Positions 45,818 through 54,490 of a stretch of 64,000 nt of DNA are shown piece by piece (within the stretch, counting starts at the first letter, position 1; every line of letters begins with the position of its first letter). Position numbers and translations under genes: made by a program. The notes under the pieces were generated by a model. It was not told the DNA's origin. It worked only from the letters and a program-made list of their open reading frames with translations, and searched no databases. This DNA is from Pseudoduganella lutea (lineage in GTDB: Bacteria > Pseudomonadota > Gammaproteobacteria > Burkholderiales > Burkholderiaceae_D). The stretch is from assembly GCF_004209755.1 (NCBI RefSeq), contig NZ_CP035913.1, forward strand, positions 7,316,001-7,380,000. Direction: 5' to 3'.

Positions 45818-47324
45818 TACTCATTCCTTGTTTCATAAGTTGACCGGCTTGGTTGATAGCCGGGGAAAGACCCTGTTGCAGCATTGCTGCTTGCTGGGCC
45901 GCCTGTTCTTCCTGTGCCACCTGCTCATCACTCTTGATGAGGCCCTTGAGGTCCATCCCGAGGGCGGTGCCACGGCGCGTGATGTAGTCGCCCCAGTTGA
46001 TCCGCTGGGCCGCTTGGGGAATCTGTTCCAATCCCGCGATGAATTGCTCCAGCTTCGTGAGGTCGTTGCCCCGGCCAATTGCTTCCAAGCCTGTGACGAT
46101 CACTGGCTTGACTGCTTTGGTCGGGAGGACCGGGAGGCGTTTCTGTCGCTCCATCTGATAGATGAGGCGCTTCACGAGGGGAAGCTGTAACTCTTGGGAC
46201 ATCAATGCATAGATGCCCCCCAGGGCTGCGTCCAGCTCGTTTGCCACGTACCGGATTTCCTCAGCCGTCACCCGCTCACCGTTACGTTGGACTGCTGAAT
46301 TCAGCAGGAACGCATACGAGAGGCGGGCAGAGATTTCGCTTACCGATTCAGCAGCGACACGGAAATCGTTGTACTTCTGGAGCTGCAGGACTGACACGTC
46401 GGATTCCATACCTTCGCGGAACGCACCGTTCTCAGCATCCGCCAGGTCGTCCATATCGGTCACCCCGTTAGGGTTCACGAGGAACAGAATCTTGGCTGCT
46501 GCTGCGGCACCCTCCACGATGGCCTGCTGGAGACCTTCGAGGGATTTCAGGTCCCCCAGGTATTCCTCCACGTAGCCACGGCCGTAGTTCTCGCCGTCGA
46601 TCTTGGTGAACCGAACGGGGAGCCACGGGGACTTGTCCAGTGGGTAAGTACCCTCGGAGCCTGGAACCTTGAGGTCCTTCACTTCCTGGTGGACGTTCCA
46701 TATTTTTCCGTTACGTTTCACCCAGGTGTAAATCTTGACTGGTTCGTCCTTGTCCCTACCGCTGTCCTCAGGGAGGACCATCGTGGCCGGCAGGAGATCG
46801 CGGTCGATTTCCTCTTCCACGATAATGTCCAGCACGTTGCCCATCGGGTCCCTTCGGACCACGTAACGGTGCAGGTGGAATACCCGCAAGCCAGTGTCCG
46901 TGAGGAACAGGAGGGAGTTGCCACCTGCGATGAGGTGCTTCAACGCCTCGAACGCAGCGACACGGAGGGCAGAGGCTTCCACCTCAGCTTGTACCGCACG
47001 TTCGATCTTATTGAGGCCCTCTTCCACCTTCGCCCGCATACCCTCGGCTTGCGTCAGCTCCTCAAGGGTGAAGTCGTCAATGGAGTATTTAAAGAAGGGA
47101 CTGTTCACCGGGAACAGGGACATCAGCATCTTGGCTGCCAGGTTGTTCACCCCACGGGCACCGATGGACTGCCACGGAGTGGGCAGGTCGGATGCACTGG
47201 AGTGGCCATCGGGTGGCAGCAGGGTCGGGATAGTCAGGGCCGAACAATCGCGGGCTCGCCTCAGGAAAGGCTCGCGGTCCGTCTTCCACTTCGCATACAG
47301 GGAAGCGGCTGATTTCGTAGCCAT
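45792..47324 (-). CDS. Portal / head-tail connector protein (T7 gp8-like)
   Basis: 510 residues (T7 gp8 has 536). AKWKTDREPFLRRARDCSAL, LPTPWQSIGARGVNNLAAKM and SLFPVNSPFFKY are hallmark gp8 blocks; RAAAEI-type EEIRYVANELDAALGGIYAL follows. It forms the dodecameric ring through which terminase pumps DNA. The Gln-rich C-terminus (EQAAQQAAMLQQG) is also typical. Confidence 0.95.
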   Translation of the reverse strand: MATKSAASLYAKWKTDREPFLRRARDCSALTIPTLLPPDGHSSASDLPTPWQSIGARGVNNLAAKMLMSLFPVNSPFFKYSIDDFTLEELTQAEGMRAKVEEGLNKIERAVQAEVEASALRVAAFEALKHLIAGGNSLLFLTDTGLRVFHLHRYVVRRDPMGNVLDIIVEEEIDRDLLPATMVLPEDSGRDKDEPVKIYTWVKRNGKIWNVHQEVKDLKVPGSEGTYPLDKSPWLPVRFTKIDGENYGRGYVEEYLGDLKSLEGLQQAIVEGAAAAAKILFLVNPNGVTDMDDLADAENGAFREGMESDVSVLQLQKYNDFRVAAESVSEISARLSYAFLLNSAVQRNGERVTAEEIRYVANELDAALGGIYALMSQELQLPLVKRLIYQMERQKRLPVLPTKAVKPVIVTGLEAIGRGNDLTKLEQFIAGLEQIPQAAQRINWGDYITRRGTALGMDLKGLIKSDEQVAQEEQAAQQAAMLQQGLSPAINQAGQLMKQGMSNGQNPAQS

Positions 47325-47330
47325 GAGTCC

Positions 47331-47543
47331 TTAGGTGGTCGGGAGGTTCAAGCCCGAGGCACCGCCCGTACTTGCTTGGGCACGGTCGATGCGCAGGGAT
47401 CGGCGGCCCTTCGTTGCGCCGGATGCGTTCGCGTTCTTCGATCCTTCGGACTTTGCGGTTTGCAGGATGGTCGGCTGGATCGGAGGAGGCGGAGGGGCCG
47501 GTGCTGGGGCCGGGGGTGCGGCCTTGGGTGACGACATACACAT
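47331..47543 (-). CDS. Small proline-rich virion protein (T7 gp7.3-like)
   Basis: 70 residues with a Pro/Ala-rich N-terminus (PAPAPAPPPPPIQ) and SLRIDRAQ near the end; small proteins upstream of T7-like portals commonly have an SLRIDL-type segment. T7 gp7.3 is needed for tail assembly and adsorption. GGAG lies 8-9 bp before ATG 47,543; ATG 47,537 is also possible. Confidence 0.65.
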   Translation of the reverse strand: MCMSSPKAAPPAPAPAPPPPPIQPTILQTAKSEGSKNANASGATKGRRSLRIDRAQASTGGASGLNLPTT

Positions 47544-47546
47544 GGA

Positions 47547-47735
47547 TTAATTCTCCAAAATGTTCTTGGTCTGGTCGTCGTATTGCTTGCGCAGGAACCG
47601 GACCACGGACAATTGCCCCTGAAGGAGCTTGAAGTCCTCCAGGGTTGTCTCAGGGTTATTGGGAACGGTGTCCCGGAAATGGTTTTCGAGGGACTCCAAG
47701 AGAACCTTGGGGACCAAAGGGAATGGTTGTTTCAT
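47547..47735 (-). CDS. Hypothetical protein, 62 residues
   Basis: First gene after promoter P2, with a leader of only about 10 nt and no clear ribosome-binding site. The sequence (MKQPFPLVPKVLLESLENHF ... DDQTKNILEN) looks helical. Conserved short proteins at this place in T7-like phages have no assigned function. Confidence 0.65.
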   Translation of the reverse strand: MKQPFPLVPKVLLESLENHFRDTVPNNPETTLEDFKLLQGQLSVVRFLRKQYDDQTKNILEN

Positions 47736-47743
47736 GGCTCGAT

Positions 47744-47758
47744 AATCCTATTGTGCTA
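47744..47758 (-). promoter_or_regulatory. Candidate phage promoter P2, start of the late operon
   Basis: Coding strand TAGCACAATAGGATT, identical over 14 bases to P1. It lies between the DNA-metabolism and morphogenesis modules, where T7 has strong late promoters. Confidence 0.65.
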
Positions 47759-47770
47759 CTGACCCGAAAG

Positions 47771-48502
47771 TCATTTAGGAATGATCGGGCCCAGCTTGTC
47801 TGCTTCGATGTGGTGGTGAGGGTGCTTGTCTTTGAACAGCTCGTGGAGGTGCTTCACTTCTGCTTCCAGGTTGTCCACGATGCGGGCCAGAGGGATGCTC
47901 GGTGGGCGATCATCGGTCAACATGCCGGCCGCGTTAGCGTCCAGGATGATGCCCGCACAGGCGATGACGGAGGCCAGGTGTGGCACGCCCGTGATCGGGT
48001 CGGCCCACTCGCCATTCCAGTACTTCATCAGGTGGCGCTCCAGCGCGGCCTTATAGATGGACGCACGGACACCGGCAACACGCCAGTTCATCGAGCCGTA
48101 CTTCAAGGCACCTTCGGTGAACGCCAGGGCAGCGTAGACCTTCAGGGTGTCCGGAACGACATCGAGGCCCAGCTTGGTGGAACCGATGGCGTCCTTGGGG
48201 TTCGTGGGTTTTGTGGCGGAGTCAGTGGGAGTCGAACCCGCACTGACCGCTTTGCTAGCTACTTCACGGCAATAGCGGCAAAACCCTTCGGCTGGGTCGC
48301 ACCCGTTGCACTCCACCTGTTCCAGGTTTTCGGGCAAAACCCCGTACGAGTTGTCGGTGCGGGATGAGGAAATACCATCAAACACTACGCGAACATCGTC
48401 CTCGTTCGAGTGCCTCAGCACGGTCCCCGAGGCTCCTTTCGGAACGCTAAGGAGCGTACCGATGTACTTGACGCGCCCGCCTACTTTGAACTTGGGTTCC
48501 AT
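47771..48502 (-). CDS. dATP/dGTP diphosphohydrolase-like protein with N-terminal KOW/SH3-type domain
   Basis: 243 residues from ATG 48,502. The first ~55 residues (FKVGGRVKYIGTLLSVPKGA) form an SH3/KOW-like barrel. A Cys-rich linker follows, then NPKDAIGSTKLGLDVVP, GALKYGSMNWRVAGVRAS and RHLMKYWNGEWADPITGVPH, which match the all-alpha N-terminal domain of phage dATP/dGTP diphosphohydrolases (DUF5664/MazG-like). Such enzymes adjust nucleotide pools, and relatives occur in phages with modified adenine; no PurZ gene is seen here. It overlaps the exonuclease end by 22 bp. Confidence 0.75.
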   Translation of the reverse strand: MEPKFKVGGRVKYIGTLLSVPKGASGTVLRHSNEDDVRVVFDGISSSRTDNSYGVLPENLEQVECNGCDPAEGFCRYCREVASKAVSAGSTPTDSATKPTNPKDAIGSTKLGLDVVPDTLKVYAALAFTEGALKYGSMNWRVAGVRASIYKAALERHLMKYWNGEWADPITGVPHLASVIACAGIILDANAAGMLTDDRPPSIPLARIVDNLEAEVKHLHELFKDKHPHHHIEADKLGPIIPK

Positions 48503-49323
48503 AATTTCACTTTCTTTGTCTTGAAGTCGTAATCCGATGCGCGGCAGATGCGCGCCACTCGGGCTTGGACCAGCGCTTCTTCTTCGCCCAGCCCTACTTT
48601 GTTGAAGCACGAGACCACGCCTTCCCATATAGGCAAGTTGCCCAGGGGCTCCTTCGTCCAGCGTAGTTCCGTAGTACCCTTCCGTGGGCCGGACTTGAAC
48701 GTGTGCTCGTATTGAGTCCAGATGTACGGGTCGTTCAGGAACTCCTCGGCGGTGTCGTAGCCCATCCCTGGGCAGCCCGCGTAGTTGTCCGTAGAGTCGC
48801 CTACGAGGGTCTGAACGAGGTGCCAGCGGTCGGCCTCTTCCTCGGTAACCTCGAACAACTCCTTCTTGCCGAAGTTGTAGTGGTGGCCGGGGACGGTCTT
48901 CATGTCCTTGTCGATCGTGCAGATGATGTATTCATCACCGGCAGGGTTCGAGCGGGTGGCCAGAATGCCCAGCACATCGTCACCTTCCAGGGTTGGACGT
49001 GTGAACGTTTCATAGTTCTCACGTGCCCAGGCGGTGATGAATTTGCGCAGCATTGGGGACCGCTGGCCAGCTCGTGTGGCCTTGTAGGAAGGCAGTACCT
49101 TCAACCGCCAGTTGGCCGAACGATCATCATCGGAGAACGCGAGGATGACCTTATCGGCACCCGTAGCGGCTTGGATGGAATTGATGGATGCCTGGAAGGA
49201 CTTGATAACGTCCTCCTCGTGGGCATGGAGGGTGTGGACCCCATCACCCCAGTCGATGGACTTCTCGTTCACCGCTGCGGCTTGGAACGCATTCACGTCC
49301 GCATCAATGAGGGCGATCCTCAT
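48481..49323 (-). CDS. 5'-3' exonuclease (T7 gp6-like FEN family)
   Basis: 280 residues (T7 gp6 has 300). Metal-binding acidic residues are visible in IALIDADVNAF, AFSDDDRSANWR, LEGDDVLGILA, CTIDKDMKTVPG and LVGDSTDNYAGCPGMG. It degrades host DNA, removes RNA primers and acts on concatemer ends. The ATG overlaps the stop of the HExxH gene. Confidence 0.93.
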   Translation of the reverse strand: MRIALIDADVNAFQAAAVNEKSIDWGDGVHTLHAHEEDVIKSFQASINSIQAATGADKVILAFSDDDRSANWRLKVLPSYKATRAGQRSPMLRKFITAWARENYETFTRPTLEGDDVLGILATRSNPAGDEYIICTIDKDMKTVPGHHYNFGKKELFEVTEEEADRWHLVQTLVGDSTDNYAGCPGMGYDTAEEFLNDPYIWTQYEHTFKSGPRKGTTELRWTKEPLGNLPIWEGVVSCFNKVGLGEEEALVQARVARICRASDYDFKTKKVKLWNPSSK

Positions 49324-49619
49324 TCAGGTTTCACCAGATATTTGGTCAGGTCGGGGTTCTGCTGCAGGACCAGCAGGAGGCCGGTGGCCATTTTACGGAC
49401 CACGTGTTCCTCAACCTTGCGGTTGCCGATGTCCATGAGAGCCCACACCGCGTGCATCACCTCATGTAGAACGGTGTCCTGTTCCTCCACTCGGGGCATT
49501 CCCTCGCGGACTTCGATCTCGCATTGCATGGTGTCGCAGGAACCGTAGTCCCCATCGTCCAACTCATATGTGATCGAGTAGTCCCGGCCAAGGATGTGGA
49601 TGAGCTGGGGCCGCTTCAC
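49320..49619 (-). CDS. Small zincin-like protein with HExxH motif, 99 residues
   Basis: VLHEVMHAVWALMD contains HEVMH, a zinc metallopeptidase-type motif, followed by conserved acidic residues (KVEEHVVRK). The GTG start at 49,619 overlaps the upstream TGA (GTGA), which sets the frame; longer readings run into the preceding gene. Small phage zincins of this kind have no proven substrate. It lies between polymerase and exonuclease genes. Confidence 0.65.
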   Translation of the reverse strand: MKRPQLIHILGRDYSITYELDDGDYGSCDTMQCEIEVREGMPRVEEQDTVLHEVMHAVWALMDIGNRKVEEHVVRKMATGLLLVLQQNPDLTKYLVKPE

Positions 49620-49831
49620 AGGGCACCCAGTTTCCGCAGCTTCTCCAGGCCGATGCCCGTGATGCGCCACTTATTGCCGAACTGGCGGGGCAGCTCGTAG
49701 GTCGTGATGTACCCCATCGAGGCCAGTGCTGCGACCTCCTGGGCGTTGTCCCGTGCGTAGTCCGATTGGAGCTTGTACGGGGCCAGGTAGGTCCGGTGAA
49801 GGACCTCCTTCAGTTTCGTGTTGTTGAACAT
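49616..49831 (-). CDS. Hypothetical protein, 71 residues
   Basis: Follows DNA polymerase by 6 bp and is coupled to the HExxH gene. The pattern AQEVAALASMGYITTYELP and WRITGIGLEKLRKLG resembles the last part of a winged helix, so DNA binding is possible. No firm family. Confidence 0.6.
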   Translation of the reverse strand: MFNNTKLKEVLHRTYLAPYKLQSDYARDNAQEVAALASMGYITTYELPRQFGNKWRITGIGLEKLRKLGAL

Positions 49832-49837
49832 GGTTTC

Positions 49838-51808
49838 TCAGTGGGTTTCGGACCAGTTGGTACCGATCTTGGATTCGCCGGCCGTGGGGCAGCGGAAGTT
49901 GAAGTGATCGCCGGCTTTGACCACGCAGGCTTCAGCGGTCTCTCGGACGATCTGAGCGATCTCCGGGGTGCGGCAGGCGATCTGGGTTTCGTCGTGACTC
50001 CAGGCCACGTTGGCGTAATCACCATCCCATCCGTTCTTCAGCCCCCTTGCCTGCAACTCTTCTTCCAGCATGACCAGCCACTGCTTGCACAGGATTGCGC
50101 CAGCAGATTGGAGGAGCGTGTTCAGGGCAGCGTGCGAGGACCGGACGTGAACCTCACGCCCATCCAGGCCCATCAAGAAGCCCCTCTTCGCGGCAGCCTT
50201 CACCGCCTCGATCAGGTACTTCAGAGCTGGGGTCTGCTTCAGGAAGCTGGCCTTCAGCCGCTTGCCGGCCTCCGGTCCACCGCCTACGATCTTGCCGATC
50301 TTCGCGTCACCTGCCCCATAGAGGAAGGCGTAGATGAAGGTCTTGGCAATCGCACGGGCGGCCTCGTGGTCGGGGTTATGCTTGTCCCGCTTGGTCCCCT
50401 GAGGGAACAATCCGAGAGCCAGCGTGTTCACCCAGTGGATGTCCCCGTTGAGGATCACATCCCCGTACTTACCTCCGTCGTAACGACCCATAAAGTGAGC
50501 AAGACAGCGTAGCTCCAGGCCCGAAGCATCCGCACCAACAAGCGTCCAGGTTGGCGGGACACAGAAGAGTGCTCGGCATTCGGGACCGTAGGGTGACGTG
50601 GAGGATGGGACTTGGGAGATGTTCGGGTAGGCATGGGTGGCGCGGCCGGTGACCGCTCCGTTTGGATTGACGGAACCGTGAATCTTCCCGTTGCGTTCCA
50701 CCAGGAGCCACGCTTGTTTCCCTTCAGCTAACTGAGAGATGCGTTTAGCCACCATCAGGTATTCCGTGATGAGTGGCACTGGTGGGTACGTCAGGTGCCC
50801 TACGGTGTCTTCGTCCACCTGCGGCTTGCCGCCATCGGTGAACACCTCGGGCTCCCATCCGTACAACGAGATGAGGCGGTTGGCGATGTGATCGCGGGAA
50901 CTGGGGTTGAACTCCACGATCTTGATCTTGGTGTACGTGGCGCCTTCGATGAAGTGCTCGTACCAGCCGCGTTCGTAGTAGGCGTCCTGGCCCTTCAGCT
51001 TGATGCGCCTGGTGTCGCCACCTTCAGGGTCCTCGTGCCACACCTTCCGATCCTTCGGAGGGGTAACCGGGCGACCATCAGCGGCGTACCAGAATTTGAA
51101 GTAGTCCCGCAGCTCACGTTCCAGCTCGGCCCTGCGTTGAGCCAGCTTGGCATACAGCGCGGCACCTGCAGGGGCATCGAAGGGAAACCCGTTGCGTTCC
51201 TGCTTGGCCATCAGCCAGGCGATCTTGTGCTCCAGCTCCAGACATTGCAGGCTGTAGTTCTTCGCCAGAATCTTGAGGTACAGGGCTTCGGTCACCACCA
51301 CGTCCTGGACGCAGTAGTCGAGCATCTCCTGGGAGAGGCTCTTCCACTCGTCACCGGGCTGGTAGTCTTCGCCGGCAGCGGCAATGTAGTCCGCCTTGTA
51401 CTCGCCCTTCATCAGTTTGAGGCGGTAGCCCCAGGCTTCCAGGGAATGCGAGCCCCACAGGTTCGGGGGAATCTGCTTCTTCTTCAGCAGGCCGTTGTCG
51501 TGGTCCTTGATGTTGGACCAGATGACACGGGTTGCAGTGAGGGTGTCGAACACCGTGGCCTTGTCGTAGCGCCACGTGGGATACAGCTTCTTGAGGACAG
51601 GGATGTCGTACTTGATGACGTTGTGGCCCCCGATGGGACCCTTCGAGAGCATCTCAAGGCCCTGCTCGATTGTCGCTTCCGCCACCATAGGGAACCCTGC
51701 GGGGACACAGCGGATGATCTGCTGGGTTTCCAGGTCCTTAATGACCAGGCAGTGAACTTTGGTGACGGTATCGAGGAGGCCGTTCGATTCAAGGTCGAAT
51801 AGCTTCAT
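49838..51808 (-). CDS. DNA polymerase, family A (T7 gp5-like)
   Basis: 656 residues (T7 gp5 has 704). The 3'-5' exonuclease begins MKLFDLE with Asp5 and Glu7 as in T7. Polymerase motif A is GADASGLELR (Asp427), motif B KTFIYAFLYGAGDAKIG and motif C WSHDETQIA (Asp606). The thumb insertion corresponding to the thioredoxin-binding loop (between FKFWYAADGR and EFNPSSRDHI) is present but about 10 residues shorter than in T7, so thioredoxin use is plausible though not certain. A clamp-like gene elsewhere in the prophage makes this worth testing. Confidence 0.95.
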   Translation of the reverse strand: MKLFDLESNGLLDTVTKVHCLVIKDLETQQIIRCVPAGFPMVAEATIEQGLEMLSKGPIGGHNVIKYDIPVLKKLYPTWRYDKATVFDTLTATRVIWSNIKDHDNGLLKKKQIPPNLWGSHSLEAWGYRLKLMKGEYKADYIAAAGEDYQPGDEWKSLSQEMLDYCVQDVVVTEALYLKILAKNYSLQCLELEHKIAWLMAKQERNGFPFDAPAGAALYAKLAQRRAELERELRDYFKFWYAADGRPVTPPKDRKVWHEDPEGGDTRRIKLKGQDAYYERGWYEHFIEGATYTKIKIVEFNPSSRDHIANRLISLYGWEPEVFTDGGKPQVDEDTVGHLTYPPVPLITEYLMVAKRISQLAEGKQAWLLVERNGKIHGSVNPNGAVTGRATHAYPNISQVPSSTSPYGPECRALFCVPPTWTLVGADASGLELRCLAHFMGRYDGGKYGDVILNGDIHWVNTLALGLFPQGTKRDKHNPDHEAARAIAKTFIYAFLYGAGDAKIGKIVGGGPEAGKRLKASFLKQTPALKYLIEAVKAAAKRGFLMGLDGREVHVRSSHAALNTLLQSAGAILCKQWLVMLEEELQARGLKNGWDGDYANVAWSHDETQIACRTPEIAQIVRETAEACVVKAGDHFNFRCPTAGESKIGTNWSETH

Positions 51809-51819
51809 ACCGCCCTGGG

Positions 51820-51990
51820 TTACTTCGCCCAGATGTCTTTGATGAGACTCGGGGCGTTGGTCAGTGCGTCATCAAGGATGCGCTTGAAGGGGGCACCTTC
51901 TGAGCGCTGGGAGAACGCGCAGGCAGGGATGAAGAGGATCACCGCGGGGACGGCAAAAATAGTGGCCAAGATGCGGAGGGTGGTTTTCAT
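51820..51990 (-). CDS. Small membrane or exported protein, 56 residues
   Basis: The ATG overlaps the nucleotidyltransferase stop (ATGA). It starts with a signal-like helix (MKTTLRILATIFAVPAVILF), then IPACAF, which could be a poor lipobox, and a soluble tail ending SLIKDIWAK. It is too short for many gene finders. Function unknown. Confidence 0.6.
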   Translation of the reverse strand: MKTTLRILATIFAVPAVILFIPACAFSQRSEGAPFKRILDDALTNAPSLIKDIWAK

Positions 51991-52508
51991 GCGGCCTTCT
52001 TGAAGTCGGGGTATTTGGACAGGAGGCGCTCGATGCGCCGTTCGCTGCGGAGGGTTTGGCCGTCATCGTCAGCACGGCAGATGCGGAACACCCGGTCTTT
52101 CGAGTCCTGCTCGAAGTCGGGGTGGATGTAGATGTTGATGCCGTCATACGTGATGCGGCTCAGGCCCAGGTCGAAGGTGCTGGCGAGGTCCTCAAGGGTG
52201 TCGAACTCGGCCGCGATGAGTTGCACGTCAAAGCCTTGTACTGGGAACAGCACATCCCAGACACCGTGCATATCGGAACGCAGTGCGTACAGGCCGATGT
52301 GTTCGGGGATGACCATCTTCACGAGGGGGTGGGCCAGGCCGTTCGGATGATCTTGCGCGCGCATAAAGACATCCACGTCCTTGATTGGACGGCCATGGTA
52401 GGCATCCCGCAGGCAGCCACCACCTATCACCGGATTCGAGCCCGGGAACATTTCCTTAATGACCTCCAGGATTTTCCGGAAGAAGTACAGTTGATCTTGG
52501 AAGTTCAC
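51987..52508 (-). CDS. Nucleotidyltransferase-fold protein (CCA-adding/poly(A) polymerase head-like)
   Basis: 173 residues. GGGCLRDAYHGRPIKDVDVF carries the G-G/S...RD and DxD signature of class II nucleotidyltransferases such as tRNA CCA-adding enzymes, but the tRNA-binding body is missing. Related stand-alone domains occur in T7-like phages. It might modify tRNA, a protein or a small molecule; nothing here shows which. It is coupled to the small membrane protein downstream. Confidence 0.75.
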   Translation of the reverse strand: MNFQDQLYFFRKILEVIKEMFPGSNPVIGGGCLRDAYHGRPIKDVDVFMRAQDHPNGLAHPLVKMVIPEHIGLYALRSDMHGVWDVLFPVQGFDVQLIAAEFDTLEDLASTFDLGLSRITYDGINIYIHPDFEQDSKDRVFRICRADDDGQTLRSERRIERLLSKYPDFKKAA

Positions 52509-52510
52509 GA

Positions 52511-52750
52511 TCAGCCCAGCAGGTCGGACAGCTTGCCGTGGATGCGTGCAGCGCGGTCGGCTGCCTGCTCGTGGCGATCAGCGGCCAGCTTGTGTTCTTG
52601 GGCAGCGTAGTCGTGGTCCTCGGCAGCGTCCGTGTGGTGAACGATGGCCGCTTCCAGCTTCGCCATGTTGCCCTCCAGGGAGGACAGGGCTTTCGTCAGG
52701 TCGATCTCACGAGAGAACGAGGCCAACAGGTTCAGGAAGAATTCTTTCAT
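52511..52750 (-). CDS. Coiled-coil protein, 79 residues
   Basis: AAGGAA precedes the ATG. Residues about 20-75 (LEGNMAKLEAAIVHHTDAAE ... HKLAADRHEQAADRAARIHG) form a long charged helix with heptad-like Ala repeats. It lies between primase-helicase and the nucleotidyltransferase. No assigned function. Confidence 0.65.
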   Translation of the reverse strand: MKEFFLNLLASFSREIDLTKALSSLEGNMAKLEAAIVHHTDAAEDHDYAAQEHKLAADRHEQAADRAARIHGKLSDLLG

Positions 52751-52759
52751 GGGGGTTCC

Positions 52760-54400
52760 TTAAAATTCAGGCTTGGAGCCTGTTTCGTCTTTGAAGGGGG
52801 ATGCTTCGGTGGGGGCTGTGGTGACGGACAGCAGGCCGGTTTCGCTGTCATAGGCGAGGTAGATCACCTCCCCTGTTGCTTGGCCGGTATAGCGGTCCTT
52901 CAGGATGCGGAGTGTGGTCGTCTTGCGTACAACGGGATCTTCTGCTTGCTGGTCCCGTTCGAGACCGAACATGAAGAAGGACCAGAAGCCAATCGCTCGG
53001 GAACCCTTGAAGTGGCGGATGGATACCCTTCCGCCCTCCTCGTGAGGTTTCCCTTCAGGTGTCGCTAGGTGGCTCACGAAGTGGATGATGATGTCCAGCT
53101 CTTGGGCCAGGCCCGCCATCTCCTTCATGATCTGTTCGAGACTGCCCTTCTCATCCGCCGTGTCTGCCATCGCCGTGAGGTGGTCGAGGTAGATCAGGCG
53201 GATGCCTTCGGAGACAGCCATGAATCGAACTTTGTTCTTCACTACGTCCCATTCGGTTTCCCCGAAGGAGTCGTAGAGGACAATCTGGTCGCCCAGCTTT
53301 TCAACCGCGGAGTCCAGCTCCTCGATAGTCCAGCCGGCATTCGGTACGTGGAAGCGCTTGCCTGCGATCTTGCCGGCGATGCGCTTGCCAGTTTCAACGG
53401 GCTTCTGTTCCAGGAAGACGGTGCCCACCTTCATCCCCAGGACTTGTCGGTCGTAGGCGATCTGCTGGGTGAAGAGGTCCGTCTTGCCCGTACCAGTGCC
53501 GGCACCGAAGCCATAGACTTCGCCGTAGCGGCGTCCGTAGGTGAGCTGAGTGAGTTCTTCGAGGAACCACGGGAGGCCCATTTCGGTGGGCTTCTTCATT
53601 TCCTCGCGGAGGTCGATCACGTTGACCAGGCCATCCGGGCGGTAGGACTTGGCGTTCCAGATTGCGGAGATGATCTCCTGCTCCCGGCCCGCCACGAGTA
53701 AATCGTTGGGGTCCTTGAAGCCGGAAGGCATCGAGGCGATCTTGCATTTGCCGGGGGCGAACAGTTCCGCGCATTCTGCTGCAGCGTCCCTGCCCGGTTC
53801 ATCGGCATCGAACATCAGGATGACTTCCTCGAACCCGTTGAGGTATTCGAGGGCTTTGCCGAGGGACTTCTTGGCCGATGGGGCGCCATTCGGGATGGAC
53901 ACCACGGGCCACTTATTGCCTTGGGCTTGGCTTACGGACATCGCATCGATCTCACCTTCGGTGATGACGATCTTCTTCCCGCCATTCCAGAGGTTCTGTC
54001 CGAAGAGGAGACCAGGGGCAGCTTTCGAGTCCCCGACGATCTTGAAGGTTTTGTCAGCGAAGCGGACCTTCTGCGCAACCATGGTGCCTGAGGCATCGTA
54101 GTATGGTGCGAGCTGGACTACCTTCCCTGCATACTCCCCGACCTGGTACCCGAACTTTCGTGCGGTCTCCTCGGTGATCTTGCGTTTCAACAGGGGCTTG
54201 TAGTCCCCGGATACGAGTCCTTCCATTCGAGCTTTCTTGGTCTGGGTTCCGGTGTGGGCTTCGCCATCACCGCGTTCATAGTGGCCGCACCCCTGGGAAA
54301 AGCAGTAGGCGTGGCCATCGGAATATCTTGCGAGGTTGTCGCGGGAGCCACATGAAGGACACGGCTCCTTACGGACGAGGGTGCTATCGTTGTCTTGCAT
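52760..54400 (-). CDS. Primase-helicase (T7 gp4-like)
   Basis: 546 residues (T7 gp4A has 566). An N-terminal zinc finger (CPSCG ... C ... CGH, Cys14, 17, 33 and 38) is followed by a TOPRIM primase (ITEGEIDAM, Glu148; FDADEPGRD, Asp198/200) and a RecA-type helicase with Walker A GAGTGTGKT (about 299-307), LIYLDHLTAM and IRHFKGSRAIGFWS. The C-terminus ends in Phe (SKPEF), as in T7, where the terminal aromatic residue contacts polymerase. A TTG at 54,409 could add three residues. A UUCG terminator lies just upstream. Confidence 0.95.
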   Translation of the reverse strand: MQDNDSTLVRKEPCPSCGSRDNLARYSDGHAYCFSQGCGHYERGDGEAHTGTQTKKARMEGLVSGDYKPLLKRKITEETARKFGYQVGEYAGKVVQLAPYYDASGTMVAQKVRFADKTFKIVGDSKAAPGLLFGQNLWNGGKKIVITEGEIDAMSVSQAQGNKWPVVSIPNGAPSAKKSLGKALEYLNGFEEVILMFDADEPGRDAAAECAELFAPGKCKIASMPSGFKDPNDLLVAGREQEIISAIWNAKSYRPDGLVNVIDLREEMKKPTEMGLPWFLEELTQLTYGRRYGEVYGFGAGTGTGKTDLFTQQIAYDRQVLGMKVGTVFLEQKPVETGKRIAGKIAGKRFHVPNAGWTIEELDSAVEKLGDQIVLYDSFGETEWDVVKNKVRFMAVSEGIRLIYLDHLTAMADTADEKGSLEQIMKEMAGLAQELDIIIHFVSHLATPEGKPHEEGGRVSIRHFKGSRAIGFWSFFMFGLERDQQAEDPVVRKTTTLRILKDRYTGQATGEVIYLAYDSETGLLSVTTAPTEASPFKDETGSKPEF

Positions 54401-54411
54401 GTCGCCCAAAG

Positions 54412-54438
54412 AAAAAGGGCCAGCCCGAAGGCCAGCCC
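54412..54438 (-). terminator. Rho-independent terminator with UUCG tetraloop before the helicase gene
   Basis: Coding strand GGGCTGGCC-TTCG-GGCTGGCCC then TTTTTC: nine pairs (two G-U) capped by the very stable UUCG loop. It lies between promoter P7 (54,491) and the helicase start, so it can attenuate helicase and replication-gene transcription. Confidence 0.85.
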
Positions 54439-54490
54439 GAAGAACTACTCTCAGGAGATAAAACTGAACCGGAAAGGAAGCGCGGCTCCC

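Noticed and set aside
48195..48240. tRNA T-arm-like sequence GGGTTCGACTCCC on the minus strand
   Set aside because: It lies inside the dATP/dGTP diphosphohydrolase gene, the T-stem pairs poorly, and no acceptor, D-arm or anticodon arm can be placed upstream.
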